A DNA stretch of 5,443 nt from Candidatus Bathyarchaeota archaeon (GCA_030626685.1 DAOUTL010000093.1:1-5443); one strand, 5' to 3'. Positions 1 to 4,957 are shown, counted from the stretch's first letter. Program-made: numbers and translations. The notes: generated by a model from the letters alone, not told the origin.

Positions 1-28
1 CGCTCCAACCATGCTGAGCTACCGGCCC
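1..28 (-). tRNA. Partial tRNA gene, 5' end only (isotype not determinable)
   Basis: The minus strand starting at 28 reads as an acceptor 5' strand (GGGCCGG), the TA of positions 8-9, and a complete D arm with GCTC pairing to GAGC around a GG-containing loop; the window then ends at tRNA position 26. The acceptor strand is identical to that of the tRNA-Ala at 4787, so alanine is possible. The anticodon and the 3' acceptor strand lie outside the window, so the isotype cannot be assigned; several archaeal tRNAs begin this way. Confidence 0.85.
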
Positions 29-41
29 ACTACACATCAAA

Positions 42-62
42 CAATATAAGATTAACATATTA
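42..62 (-). promoter_or_regulatory. Possible promoter of the partial tRNA
   Basis: On the minus strand two A/T-rich TATA-like stretches lie upstream of the tRNA 5' end at 28: CTTATATTG (50-42), centred about 18 nt upstream, and TAATATG (62-56), centred about 30 nt upstream. Archaeal TATA boxes usually sit about 25-27 nt before the transcription start, so either could serve. The choice is not resolved by the sequence. Confidence 0.3.
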
Positions 63-179
63 GTTTTAAGGATTTTCGGAACCCTTTTAATTGTTTTTCG
101 GCTAATATGTTTTGAGTCCATAGCTCTGTCTGGATCAAGGCGCCGGCCTCTTCGAGTTTGTATTTTGAATTTAAAATGC

Positions 180-192
180 AAAAAGAGAGAGG
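180..192 (-). terminator. Possible displaced tRNA-Arg terminator
   Basis: The minus strand here reads CCTCTCTCTTTTTG, a pyrimidine tract ending in five T, about 35-45 nt downstream of the orphan tRNA 3' end at 226-244. T-rich tracts are typical archaeal terminators. If the segment 226-2245 inserted into the tRNA-Arg gene, this would be the terminator that once served that tRNA. No comparable T tract is seen directly downstream of the intact tRNA 3' end at 2227. This is weak evidence taken alone. Confidence 0.25.
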
Positions 193-225
193 TCTTCTGT
201 TAAGAATCAAAGCTCCAAAGTGAGT

Positions 226-244
226 TGGCGGGCCCGGAGGGATT
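226..244 (-). repeat. Orphan tRNA-Arg 3' end: distal attachment site (19-bp direct repeat)
   Basis: These 19 bases are identical to 2227-2245, the last part of the tRNA-Arg gene. Read on the minus strand they give the end of the T loop, the 3' strand of the T stem, the full acceptor 3' strand (CGGGCCC), discriminator G73 and the encoded CCA. Identity stops at both edges (225 against 2226 and 245 against 2246 differ), and no other tRNA part is present here. A tRNA 3'-end fragment repeated downstream of an intact tRNA is the standard signature of site-specific integration by a tyrosine recombinase. This copy would be the end displaced by insertion. Confidence 0.75.
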
Positions 245-294
245 CCGTCGGTGTAGCGAGCAGTACCTCCTTGTTTTGGCGTTCTTTTTGTTTT

Positions 295-429
295 TTAATT
301 CTTATGAACCCAGCTATGTCTTTCTTCATCCATACTGATATACTCTGTCAGCTTGAGTTCTAGGTCGCTAATCTTCAGCCAGACCTCCTGCAGGTCAGGG
401 TTATCAGGCATTTCGTTTTTCTCAGTCAT
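295..429 (-). CDS. Small charged hypothetical protein, 44 aa
   Basis: Starting at ATG 429 and ending at TAA 297-295, this encodes a 44-residue soluble protein beginning MTEKNEMPDN and ending RHSWVHKN. The middle (about residues 13-32, LQEVWLKISDLELKLTEYIS) has regular hydrophobic spacing typical of an amphipathic or coiled-coil helix; no family is recognised. The start overlaps the stop of the upstream membrane-protein gene by 8 nt (ATGACTGA), and GAGG lies about 6 nt before the ATG inside that gene, the usual arrangement for translational coupling. It is the last gene of the element operon, ending about 50 bp before the displaced attachment site. Its reality rests on the overlap and ribosome-binding site, not on homology. 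Confidence 0.55.
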   Translation of the reverse strand: MTEKNEMPDNPDLQEVWLKISDLELKLTEYISMDEERHSWVHKN

Positions 430-736
430 GGTCTTTCCTCAACGCCTTATAGTAACCGTAACCAATTCCAAGCATAGCACCTATAAGCAGTAACAGCACC
501 CTGACGAAAACTTCCTGTGAAATCTTATCCAGCACCAGAAGGATAGCTGTAACCAGCAATACAATGACGGAAAATATGAACTCTTTGGTTAATATTTCTT
601 CCATTTTTCTCATGAGATATATGTAAAAACCCTCTCCACCTTTGGTAAGTTGCCCTTCTCTCGGAAATAGTTCAGATGAGAGCCTCCTTTCCTTCTCAGT
701 TAAACCCACCATGATTTTAAAAGAGAAGGTCTTCAT
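422..736 (-). CDS. Small two-helix membrane protein, up to 104 aa
   Basis: The protein has two hydrophobic segments, about residues 53-70 (FIFSVIVLLVTAILLVLD) and 77-96 (FVRVLLLLIGAMLGIGYGYY), joined by a short KISQE turn and followed by a basic-acidic tail (KALRKDHD). This is a membrane hairpin. The first 41 residues are hydrophilic and look less convincing; internal ATGs at M42 (position 613) and M45 (604) would give a 60-63 residue protein consisting almost only of the hairpin, and no strong ribosome-binding site decides between them. The gene follows the broken HTH gene by 11 bp and overlaps the 44-residue gene by 8 bp, so it is in the same operon. No family is recognised. Size and topology resemble small viral or holin-like membrane proteins, but that is analogy only. 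Confidence 0.65.
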   Translation of the reverse strand: MKTFSFKIMVGLTEKERRLSSELFPREGQLTKGGEGFYIYLMRKMEEILTKEFIFSVIVLLVTAILLVLDKISQEVFVRVLLLLIGAMLGIGYGYYKALRKDHD

Positions 737-747
737 CTTTTTAGCCC

Positions 748-896
748 TTAATAACCTTCCTTATCAAGTTTATCGACAATCCGCCTCACAGTTTCCAACG
801 AACACCCACAGCCTTAGCTAAGTCGGAAATCGACTTTTTGCCTTTCTCGTAAAGCTCACCTAAAACTTCAATACGCAACTTATCGTGAAAAGACAT
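748..896 (-). pseudogene. Small helix-turn-helix regulator broken by a one-base frameshift
   Basis: From ATG 896, with GGTGAG about 7 nt upstream inside the end of the preceding gene, the frame reads MSFHDKLRIEVLGELYEKGK, then KSISDLAKAVGV, and soon hits a TGA. Changing frame at about 801 continues the same domain as SLETVRRIVDKLDKEGY and stops at TAA 750-748. Joined, the 49 residues form a typical HTH: helix 2 SISDLAKAVG, turn, recognition helix SLETVRRIVDKL, as in MarR/Lrp-like or resolvase-type DNA-binding domains. Restoring one T in the GTGTTCG run (801-802) would make it intact. The protein would probably regulate the element or its operon. Read as is, only a 34-residue truncated product is made. 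A sequencing or assembly error is a real alternative to a natural mutation. Confidence 0.7.
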
Positions 897-900
897 ATGT

Positions 901-1131
901 TTACTCACCGTTCCCCTTTTCAGCTCCTCTGTATTTAATTTTGGTATATACAGTTAATATATCTTTGTATGATAGCAGTATCCAAGCAACAACCATTCCG
1001 ATGAACCCTACATAGCCTCCTTCTAAGCTGAAGACTGTGCCCTTAAGCTCCCAGACTTGATGCATGTAATCATGTAATGCCACACCATAGCTGAAACAGA
1101 AGAACACATGGAAGAGTAGCTTCCAGTTCAA
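901..1131 (-). CDS. Small two-helix membrane protein, 76 aa
   Basis: The protein begins MNWKLLFHVFFCFSYGVALH and has two hydrophobic stretches, about residues 4-20 and 38-58 (GGYVGFIGMVVAWILLSY), then a positively charged tail (TKIKYRGAEKGNGE). The likely topology is a membrane hairpin with the basic tail in the cytoplasm. There is no cleavable signal peptide and no known motif; the function is unknown. Its ATG overlaps the TGA of the serine protease gene as ATGA (1131-1128), so the two are translationally coupled and probably act together. One possibility is that the membrane protein anchors the soluble protease or is its substrate; that is inference. The next gene, the HTH, starts 4 bp after the stop. 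Confidence 0.7.
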   Translation of the reverse strand: MNWKLLFHVFFCFSYGVALHDYMHQVWELKGTVFSLEGGYVGFIGMVVAWILLSYKDILTVYTKIKYRGAEKGNGE

Positions 1132-2084
1132 AGGGCAACCACTCTGATACCCATTAACTCTTCTACATGTTTTATCTTGTTAGCTATGGTTGACACGTCA
1201 CTTCCTGCAAATAAGAGTCCCACAGCTTTATGCTCATCATCAACTATGAGACTTCCACTGTCACCTCCAGCTGAAAACCCACTTCGATAAACCATGAGCT
1301 GGTCTTCAAAGTAGGCTGTTCCTCTACTATACTGCACATAGCCATTCCAGCAATCATCGAAAATTCTTCCCACAGTAGTGCATGTAGTTCTCCCCGTCTT
1401 AGCTACTTCATCACCCACTTTAATGTCATGGTTGACACCTTTAACGGGTGGCAAATCAATGAATTTCAGCTCGTAACCCACTGTTGGCTCAGCTATTGCT
1501 ACATCAGCTTTATTAAGCTTAGCTCTCATGAATAGCCTGACTATTTTCATTAGGGCATCTCGGTAAGGACAGTTATACTCCACAAAGCTTATGGGAATGA
1601 AGTCTGCTAGCTTTGCACAGACATCATCGGGAAGCTTGCCTCCATCATAAGAACCAGGTTGGAGGATCACATCACCTTTTCTACCTGAATTCTCATTGGC
1701 TAAAACATGGTTGTTAGAGAGCAGATAGACATTAACACCTCTTTCTACATACCATCCAAGAGTTCCAGCTGTGACATCTTTATGTCCCACACTTATGCCT
1801 GCTTGGAGAGGTCGAAATTTCTTTGTCTTATCCTCTTTGCCATTTAAAGCTCTAACCGTGCCAATCTCAACGACATCTGTGCTATAACCACAAATTTCTT
1901 TGGGAATTACATGTTCGGGATTAAGCTGTACTTCTGGAAGCTTTTTTGTAACGTAAACCCTGAAGCAGAGTTCGCTGCGTATAACCCTGCCTTTTCGAAT
2001 ACGTGGCTGAAGTTTTCCTGAGTAGCCTATTACATTAGGAAGTTTCTTTATCCTTTTCCAGCACTCAACAAAATTCTCACTCAT
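1128..2084 (-). CDS. Intracellular trypsin-like (S1-fold) serine protease
   Basis: This 318-residue protein has the chymotrypsin-fold catalytic triad in order: His126 in LLSNNHVLAN, Asp194 in NKADVAIAEP and Ser276 in SAGGDSGSLI (GDSGS). The N-terminal part (about residues 16-76, including NVIGYSGK, SELCFRVYVTKKLPE, VIPKEICGYSTDVVEIG) is the small alpha/beta domain that precedes the protease in Nal1-like and related trypsin-like proteins of archaea and bacteria. There is no signal peptide or membrane segment, so it acts inside the cell; its substrate is unknown. All triad residues are present, so it should be active. It is the first gene of the element operon and overlaps the 76-residue membrane-protein gene by 4 bp. 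Starting at ATG 2084 without a clear Shine-Dalgarno and close to a TATA-like box suggests a short leader. It is not an HtrA: no PDZ domain follows. Confidence 0.88.
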   Translation of the reverse strand: MSENFVECWKRIKKLPNVIGYSGKLQPRIRKGRVIRSELCFRVYVTKKLPEVQLNPEHVIPKEICGYSTDVVEIGTVRALNGKEDKTKKFRPLQAGISVGHKDVTAGTLGWYVERGVNVYLLSNNHVLANENSGRKGDVILQPGSYDGGKLPDDVCAKLADFIPISFVEYNCPYRDALMKIVRLFMRAKLNKADVAIAEPTVGYELKFIDLPPVKGVNHDIKVGDEVAKTGRTTCTTVGRIFDDCWNGYVQYSRGTAYFEDQLMVYRSGFSAGGDSGSLIVDDEHKAVGLLFAGSDVSTIANKIKHVEELMGIRVVAL

Positions 2085-2112
2085 CTACAACACCAATAGT
2101 ATCTTACGTGAG

Positions 2113-2120
2113 CCATAAAG
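2113..2120 (-). promoter_or_regulatory. TATA-like box for the element operon
   Basis: The minus strand reads CTTTATGG, centred about 32 nt upstream of the protease ATG at 2084, preceded by an A/T-rich stretch (2121-2134). With usual archaeal spacing, transcription would begin near 2090, giving a leader of only a few bases, in line with the lack of a strong ribosome-binding site. It is the only visible promoter for the five-gene operon, whose genes are otherwise overlapping or nearly touching. Confidence 0.4.
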
Positions 2121-2226
2121 TTAAAATTTTTGAACAATGAAAAATATTCTAGTGGGGTTTATGTCAAAGAAGGGTTGTAAAATCCGTAAGAAGACCCTCG
2201 TTGTGGAAGTATTCGGACACTATAAA

Positions 2227-2245
2227 TGGCGGGCCCGGAGGGATT
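2227..2245 (-). repeat. tRNA-proximal attachment site (19-bp direct repeat)
   Basis: This is the copy of the 19-bp repeat that forms the end of the functional tRNA-Arg: part of the T loop, the T-stem 3' strand, the acceptor 3' strand, G73 and CCA. It is identical to 226-244 in the same orientation. In the integration model the element supplied this sequence and so kept the tRNA functional. Confidence 0.75.
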
Positions 2246-2265
2246 TGAACCCCCGACATCAGGCT

Positions 2266-2281
2266 TTCTCCATGATAACCT
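2266..2281 (-). other. tRNA-Arg intron 2 (canonical position 37/38, 16 nt)
   Basis: The intron reads AGGTTATCATGGAGAA. A bulge-helix-bulge is visible: exon bases 32-35 (CUUC) pair with intron bases 11-14 (GGAG) as C-G, U-A, U-G, C-G. They are flanked by three-base bulges (G36-G37-A and A-A-A38) that hold the cut sites. Because A begins the intron and A38 follows it, the boundary could be shifted by one base without changing the product. The intron loop is very short and its own hairpin is weak. Confidence 0.85.
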
Positions 2282-2289
2282 CCGAAGGC

Positions 2290-2307
2290 TTTCGCTGTCT
2301 AAATCCA
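2290..2307 (-). other. tRNA-Arg intron 1 (noncanonical position 29/30, 18 nt)
   Basis: The intron reads TGGATTTAGACAGCGAAA and splits the 5' strand of the anticodon stem. Its boundaries are fixed: neither edge can slide, and removal restores full pairing of CAGGC with GCCTG. The splice structure is relaxed. Exon C25-G26-C27 can pair with intron bases 13-15 (GCG), with A17-A18-G30 as one bulge and A28-G29-U1 as the other, but the fourth central pair is missing. Because this intron interrupts the outer helix used by intron 2, ordered splicing (this one first) is plausible. Confidence 0.8.
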
Positions 2308-2354
2308 CTGCGCCCTATCCCACTAGGCTACGGGCCCTAGACTGACGCTAAAAT

Positions 2355-2363
2355 GATATAATT
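2355..2363 (-). promoter_or_regulatory. TATA box of tRNA-Arg
   Basis: The minus strand reads AATTATATC, centred about 22 nt upstream of the tRNA 5' end at 2337, in an A/T-rich stretch. Position and composition fit an archaeal TATA box, with transcription starting at or just before the mature 5' end. Confidence 0.5.
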
Positions 2364-2472
2364 TAGTTACACATAATAAACTTTCACGAGATTCTCCAAG
2401 AGCTTTCCGTATGTTATCCTGCAATTGCTGTAAAATGTAATTCCGCAAAACTGAAATATTCGGTTCGGATTA

Positions 2473-2480
2473 TTATATAC
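2473..2480 (+). promoter_or_regulatory. TATA box of the secreted metalloprotease gene
   Basis: TTATATAC is centred about 28 nt upstream of the GTG start at 2505. Archaeal spacing predicts transcription starting close to that GTG, so the mRNA could be leaderless. The purine-rich GAGGG at 2492-2496 also sits at a normal Shine-Dalgarno distance from the GTG; it would work only if transcription begins further upstream. Confidence 0.5.
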
Positions 2481-2504
2481 ACGCGTTAGGAGAGGGAAAG
2501 AGGA

Positions 2505-4643
2505 GTGAAATTAGGCAAATTTGTAAAGATGGCTCTGTTCATCTCGTTTCTGGTGCTCCTAATCAGTTCAGTGGCTTCGACTTCTTTTCAGACAAGCAGC
2601 GACTGTTTGAAACTTCCAGAGCGAGAGTGGGTTGACGGCACCTACATGAGACACTGGCAGACTGAAAGGATGGCTGAACCTCTTAGCTGTTCCTCTGGCG
2701 GCTGTTCCGACGACCTTGAGCCTCCGCAAGACATGGAAATCATGGTTGGAGATTTTGAACTTGACATTGACTATCCGCAGAACTTCCATTGGGTAATGAC
2801 AGGAGAGCACTGTTACATATATGTGGCTTATGACTTAGAGCCTCCATGCTATAACTACTATAACGAGACAACTGACGAGTACGTGTTTGTGAATCCATGG
2901 TATCCGGATGGGGGTTGGACGACTGAAGACAGAATTTCAACAGCGCAATTGGAATACTTCAAGGGAGAGTTTGACACCACGATCTATCCAACCGACACGG
3001 GAATATTCGGAGTGCCTACTGAAAGACCGGAAAATGAAACAAAAATCTACATTTTAATACTGAACATTCGTGACCCATCCTACTACGATTCAACGTACAC
3101 ATGGTATGTTGCGGGATACTTCTCTTGGGGCGAAGACGCAATGTACGACAAAAACATGATTCACATAGACACATACGACTGGCAGAACAGGGTAGGCCCT
3201 GGTGTGGCCAGACCTTATCTCTACGAGGGCGTATTCGCACACGAATTCGAACATCTGATCCACAACGACATGGATGCTGACGAAGAATCTTGGGTTGACG
3301 AAGGGTTAGCTGACTTAGCAGGCTTCTTCTGCGGATACGGGCATTCAACCGGACACATAGCCTACTACCTCGTTTACCATCCGTTTACATCCTTAACGTT
3401 CTGGGGTAACGCCCTTGAAGACTACGGAGCAAGCTATCTGTTCCAGCTCTATCTGTACGAACATTTCGGCGGAATGGACTTCACCGTGGATCTTGTAAAG
3501 AACCCGCTTAACGGCATTGAAGGAATAGAAGACACACTACACGACCGTGGATACATGATCAACTTTGGCGAAGTCTTCCACAACTGGGCAATCGCAAACT
3601 ACATCGATGACTTATCCATTGGTGATGGCAAGTATGGCTACGTTACTTTAGACATTCCTTCGCTTGACACTTGGGGCTATTCAATCGAATACGCAGTACA
3701 TAACTACTGGCAGGGACCAGAATTCAATCGTGACACGCACATGGAATCATCTTGGTGGTACGGAACAGTTCAGCCCTACACTGCACATTACTGGGATTTC
3801 GGATTCACTCCAGCAGGATATGAAGCCAACTTCCTCTACGGAGGAGATGACTACTCTGGAGTACCAGCCTACAGCGGCACCTACCATTGGTATGGAGGCA
3901 TGGGCAACTGGGCTTGGCGAAGACTCAGCCAAGTCTTTTCAATTCCAGAGGATGGCGCAACGCTGACGTTCTACACCTACTACGAGATCGAAGAGGATTG
4001 GGACTACGCCTATGTGGAAGTACATGACCTGACGACTGACGAATGGACAACGCTTCCAGGACTAAGAACAACCACAACCTTACCTCACTTACAAGACAAT
4101 CCGACCACCCCTGATGGGCGAGAACCAATGGATTACTTCGCTCAAGATAAATGGAACGCCCTAACAGGATTCAGCGAAGAATACTACCAAGAAGAAATGA
4201 ATCTAACGGACTTTGCTGGACGCGAAATAGAGTTGTACTTCGTGTATTGGACCGACGGAGCGTACAATGAACCGGGCATATACATTGACGACATCGAAAT
4301 TCCTGAACTCGGCTTCTTTGACGATGTTGAAGAGGGCGAAGACGGCTGGACAAACGAAGGCTGGATGAGAACTAAGCTGACAGATTGGCCGAACTACTGG
4401 GAAGGCACAGTTATAGACATTACAGGCGTAAACGCTTATAGAAACCCAAGCGGCCGCTACAACATGTACACTGGCAAAATGATCAACTTCAAACCGGGAA
4501 AGCTACGCAACGATTGGCCCATTACAGAAGGGTTGCTAACGATTCCACCGGAATACGTAAACAAAGGGCACGTGTTCGTCGCAATCTTTTGGAATGCAGC
4601 ACCTCACATACTCCGCGGAGACTACTGGTTCGAAGTCTCTTAG
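2505..4643 (+). CDS. Secreted InhA/M6-like zinc metalloprotease
   Basis: This 712-residue exported protease begins with a classical signal peptide: basic n-region (KLGKFVK), hydrophobic core at about residues 10-24, likely cleavage near VASTS. The zinc site is H246-E-F-E-H250 (HExxH), with a probable third ligand E266 in SWVDEGLADLAG; E247 is the general base. Residues about 390-600 look like the beta-sandwich typical of immune inhibitor A relatives (W-rich, FSIPEDGATLTFYTYYEIEE, then IYIDDIEI), and a second start of such a module follows at 604 (FFDDVEEGEDGW). Six cysteines (34, 62, 67, 103, 115, 276) may form disulfides outside the cell. There is no membrane anchor or sorting tail, so it is probably released. 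GTG 2505 is chosen because it gives the full signal peptide; ATG 2526 would remove its basic region. It likely degrades extracellular protein. M6 or a related HExxH gluzincin-like family cannot be separated by eye. Confidence 0.87.
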   Translation: MKLGKFVKMALFISFLVLLISSVASTSFQTSSDCLKLPEREWVDGTYMRHWQTERMAEPLSCSSGGCSDDLEPPQDMEIMVGDFELDIDYPQNFHWVMTGEHCYIYVAYDLEPPCYNYYNETTDEYVFVNPWYPDGGWTTEDRISTAQLEYFKGEFDTTIYPTDTGIFGVPTERPENETKIYILILNIRDPSYYDSTYTWYVAGYFSWGEDAMYDKNMIHIDTYDWQNRVGPGVARPYLYEGVFAHEFEHLIHNDMDADEESWVDEGLADLAGFFCGYGHSTGHIAYYLVYHPFTSLTFWGNALEDYGASYLFQLYLYEHFGGMDFTVDLVKNPLNGIEGIEDTLHDRGYMINFGEVFHNWAIANYIDDLSIGDGKYGYVTLDIPSLDTWGYSIEYAVHNYWQGPEFNRDTHMESSWWYGTVQPYTAHYWDFGFTPAGYEANFLYGGDDYSGVPAYSGTYHWYGGMGNWAWRRLSQVFSIPEDGATLTFYTYYEIEEDWDYAYVEVHDLTTDEWTTLPGLRTTTTLPHLQDNPTTPDGREPMDYFAQDKWNALTGFSEEYYQEEMNLTDFAGREIELYFVYWTDGAYNEPGIYIDDIEIPELGFFDDVEEGEDGWTNEGWMRTKLTDWPNYWEGTVIDITGVNAYRNPSGRYNMYTGKMINFKPGKLRNDWPITEGLLTIPPEYVNKGHVFVAIFWNAAPHILRGDYWFEVS

Positions 4644-4669
4644 CCAGCAAACAAGTGCCCAAAACATCT

Positions 4670-4682
4670 CCCCCTTTTTTTA
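4670..4682 (+). terminator. T-run terminator of the metalloprotease gene
   Basis: A C5 tract followed by seven T (4675-4681) lies about 30 nt after the TAG stop at 4641-4643. Archaeal RNA polymerase stops at such T tracts without needing a hairpin, and none is seen. It insulates the gene from the convergent tRNA-Ala. Confidence 0.55.
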
Positions 4683-4712
4683 TGTTGTTGCACAAATAAA
4701 CAAGAAAATTTG

Positions 4713-4787
4713 TGGACCGGGCGGGATTTGAACCCGCGACCTCCGCCTTGCGAAGGCGGCGTTCATACCAAACTGAACTACCGGCCC
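4713..4787 (-). tRNA. tRNA-Ala(CGC)
   Basis: A complete 75-nt tRNA without introns: acceptor GGGCCGG/CCGGTCC with the G3:U70 wobble pair that marks alanine tRNAs, discriminator A73, D arm GTTC/GAAC, anticodon stem CCGCC/GGCGG around TTCGCAA (anticodon CGC at 4752-4750, reading GCG), and T arm GCGGG-TTCAAAT-CCCGC. CCA is not encoded (ACA follows), unlike the tRNA-Arg of this window. It is convergent with the metalloprotease gene. Confidence 0.96.
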
Positions 4788-4810
4788 GCCTGCTGAAGAC
4801 GTTCAACAAA

Positions 4811-4818
4811 TTTTATTG
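4811..4818 (-). promoter_or_regulatory. TATA box of tRNA-Ala
   Basis: The minus strand reads AATAAAAT, centred about 27 nt upstream of the tRNA 5' end at 4787, the standard archaeal distance. The rest of 4819-4957 shows no gene. Confidence 0.5.
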
Positions 4819-4957
4819 AGTGGCTGAATTTAGGGTTTCTGGAGTCATTATGCTTTTCGCTCATGTTTTAAGGTTCTTAAGTTGATTTTCGCTTTAGAGA
4901 AACAGACAAGATAAAGGGCTATTCATTTCAGCTGTGGTTGTCACCACGCTTGTTCCA

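Larger units (their letters stand above)
226..2245 (-). mobile_element. Putative ~2-kb element integrated in tRNA-Arg(UCG)
   Basis: The segment is bounded by a 19-bp perfect direct repeat (226-244 and 2227-2245) made of the 3' end of the tRNA-Arg gene; the repeat spacing predicts an excised circle of 2001 bp. The orientation is right: the insert lies downstream of an intact tRNA whose 3' end was rebuilt by the repeat. Inside is a single minus-strand operon of five small genes: serine protease, two two-helix membrane proteins, a frameshifted HTH protein and a 44-residue protein. No integrase, replication or capsid gene is recognisable. It is therefore either a non-autonomous satellite moved in trans or the remnant of a larger plasmid or virus. 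Elements using archaeal tRNA 3' ends are well known; the very small size and protease cargo are unusual. Confidence 0.65.
2227..2337 (-). tRNA. tRNA-Arg(UCG) with two introns and encoded CCA
   Basis: The gene starts with GGGCCCG at 2337 and ends with CGGGCCC, G73 (2230) and a templated CCA (2229-2227). The D arm GCCT/GGGC and T arm GGGGG-TTCAAAT-CCCTC are normal. The anticodon arm is interrupted: removing 2290-2307 (18 nt, between positions 29 and 30) and 2266-2281 (16 nt, between 37 and 38) leaves a perfect stem CAGGC/GCCTG closing the loop CTTCGGA, anticodon TCG (2285-2283), which reads CGA codons. The mature tRNA is 74 nt before CCA. A20 and C35, arginine identity elements, are present. 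Both introns would be cut by the archaeal splicing endonuclease at bulge-helix-bulge structures. The 3' end doubles as the attachment site of the element downstream. Confidence 0.92.

Noticed and set aside
226..244. Whether this is a complete second tRNA gene
   Set aside because: Only the 3' part of the T arm, the acceptor strand and CCA are present. The bases at 245 and above have no T-arm 5' strand, anticodon arm or D arm.
52..294. About 80 stop-free codons on the minus strand, from just after the 44-aa gene stop to position 52
   Set aside because: There is no ATG or GTG start. It crosses the attachment site, and the peptide is not recognisable as a conserved protein end. It could be a gene relic but cannot be supported.
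207..329. Minus-strand frame of 40 codons from ATG 329, running through the orphan tRNA end (ATPTESLRARQLTLEL)
   Set aside because: It has no ribosome-binding site, overlaps the better supported 44-aa gene and crosses the attachment junction, so it would be a chance chimera. I considered a split integrase fragment but see no integrase motif.
1128..2084. HtrA/DegP-type protease assignment
   Set aside because: There is no signal peptide or transmembrane anchor and no C-terminal PDZ domain; the protein ends about 40 residues after the catalytic serine. The N-terminal domain matches Nal1-like trypsin-fold proteins better.
2137..2340. Plus-strand open frame of 67 codons with an RRDLNPRHQ-type stretch
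   Set aside because: It runs antisense across the tRNA-Arg. The RDLNPR-like peptide is the well-known artefact of translating the complement of a tRNA T arm.
2568..4353. Several minus-strand open frames and one plus-strand alternate frame within the metalloprotease gene
   Set aside because: They are shadows of one long, well-supported coding frame with a signal peptide and zinc motif. They lack start signals and recognisable sequence.
4522..4809. Minus-strand open frame of 95 codons with an AEVAGSNPARST-like stretch
   Set aside because: It translates the tRNA-Ala gene and then the antisense of the metalloprotease gene. The peptide is a typical tRNA artefact.
4934..4947. Small inverted repeat GTGGT-TGTC-ACCAC about 10 bp after the ileS stop
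   Set aside because: A five-base-pair stem with a four-base loop is too short to separate from chance, and no T run follows it on the ileS strand.
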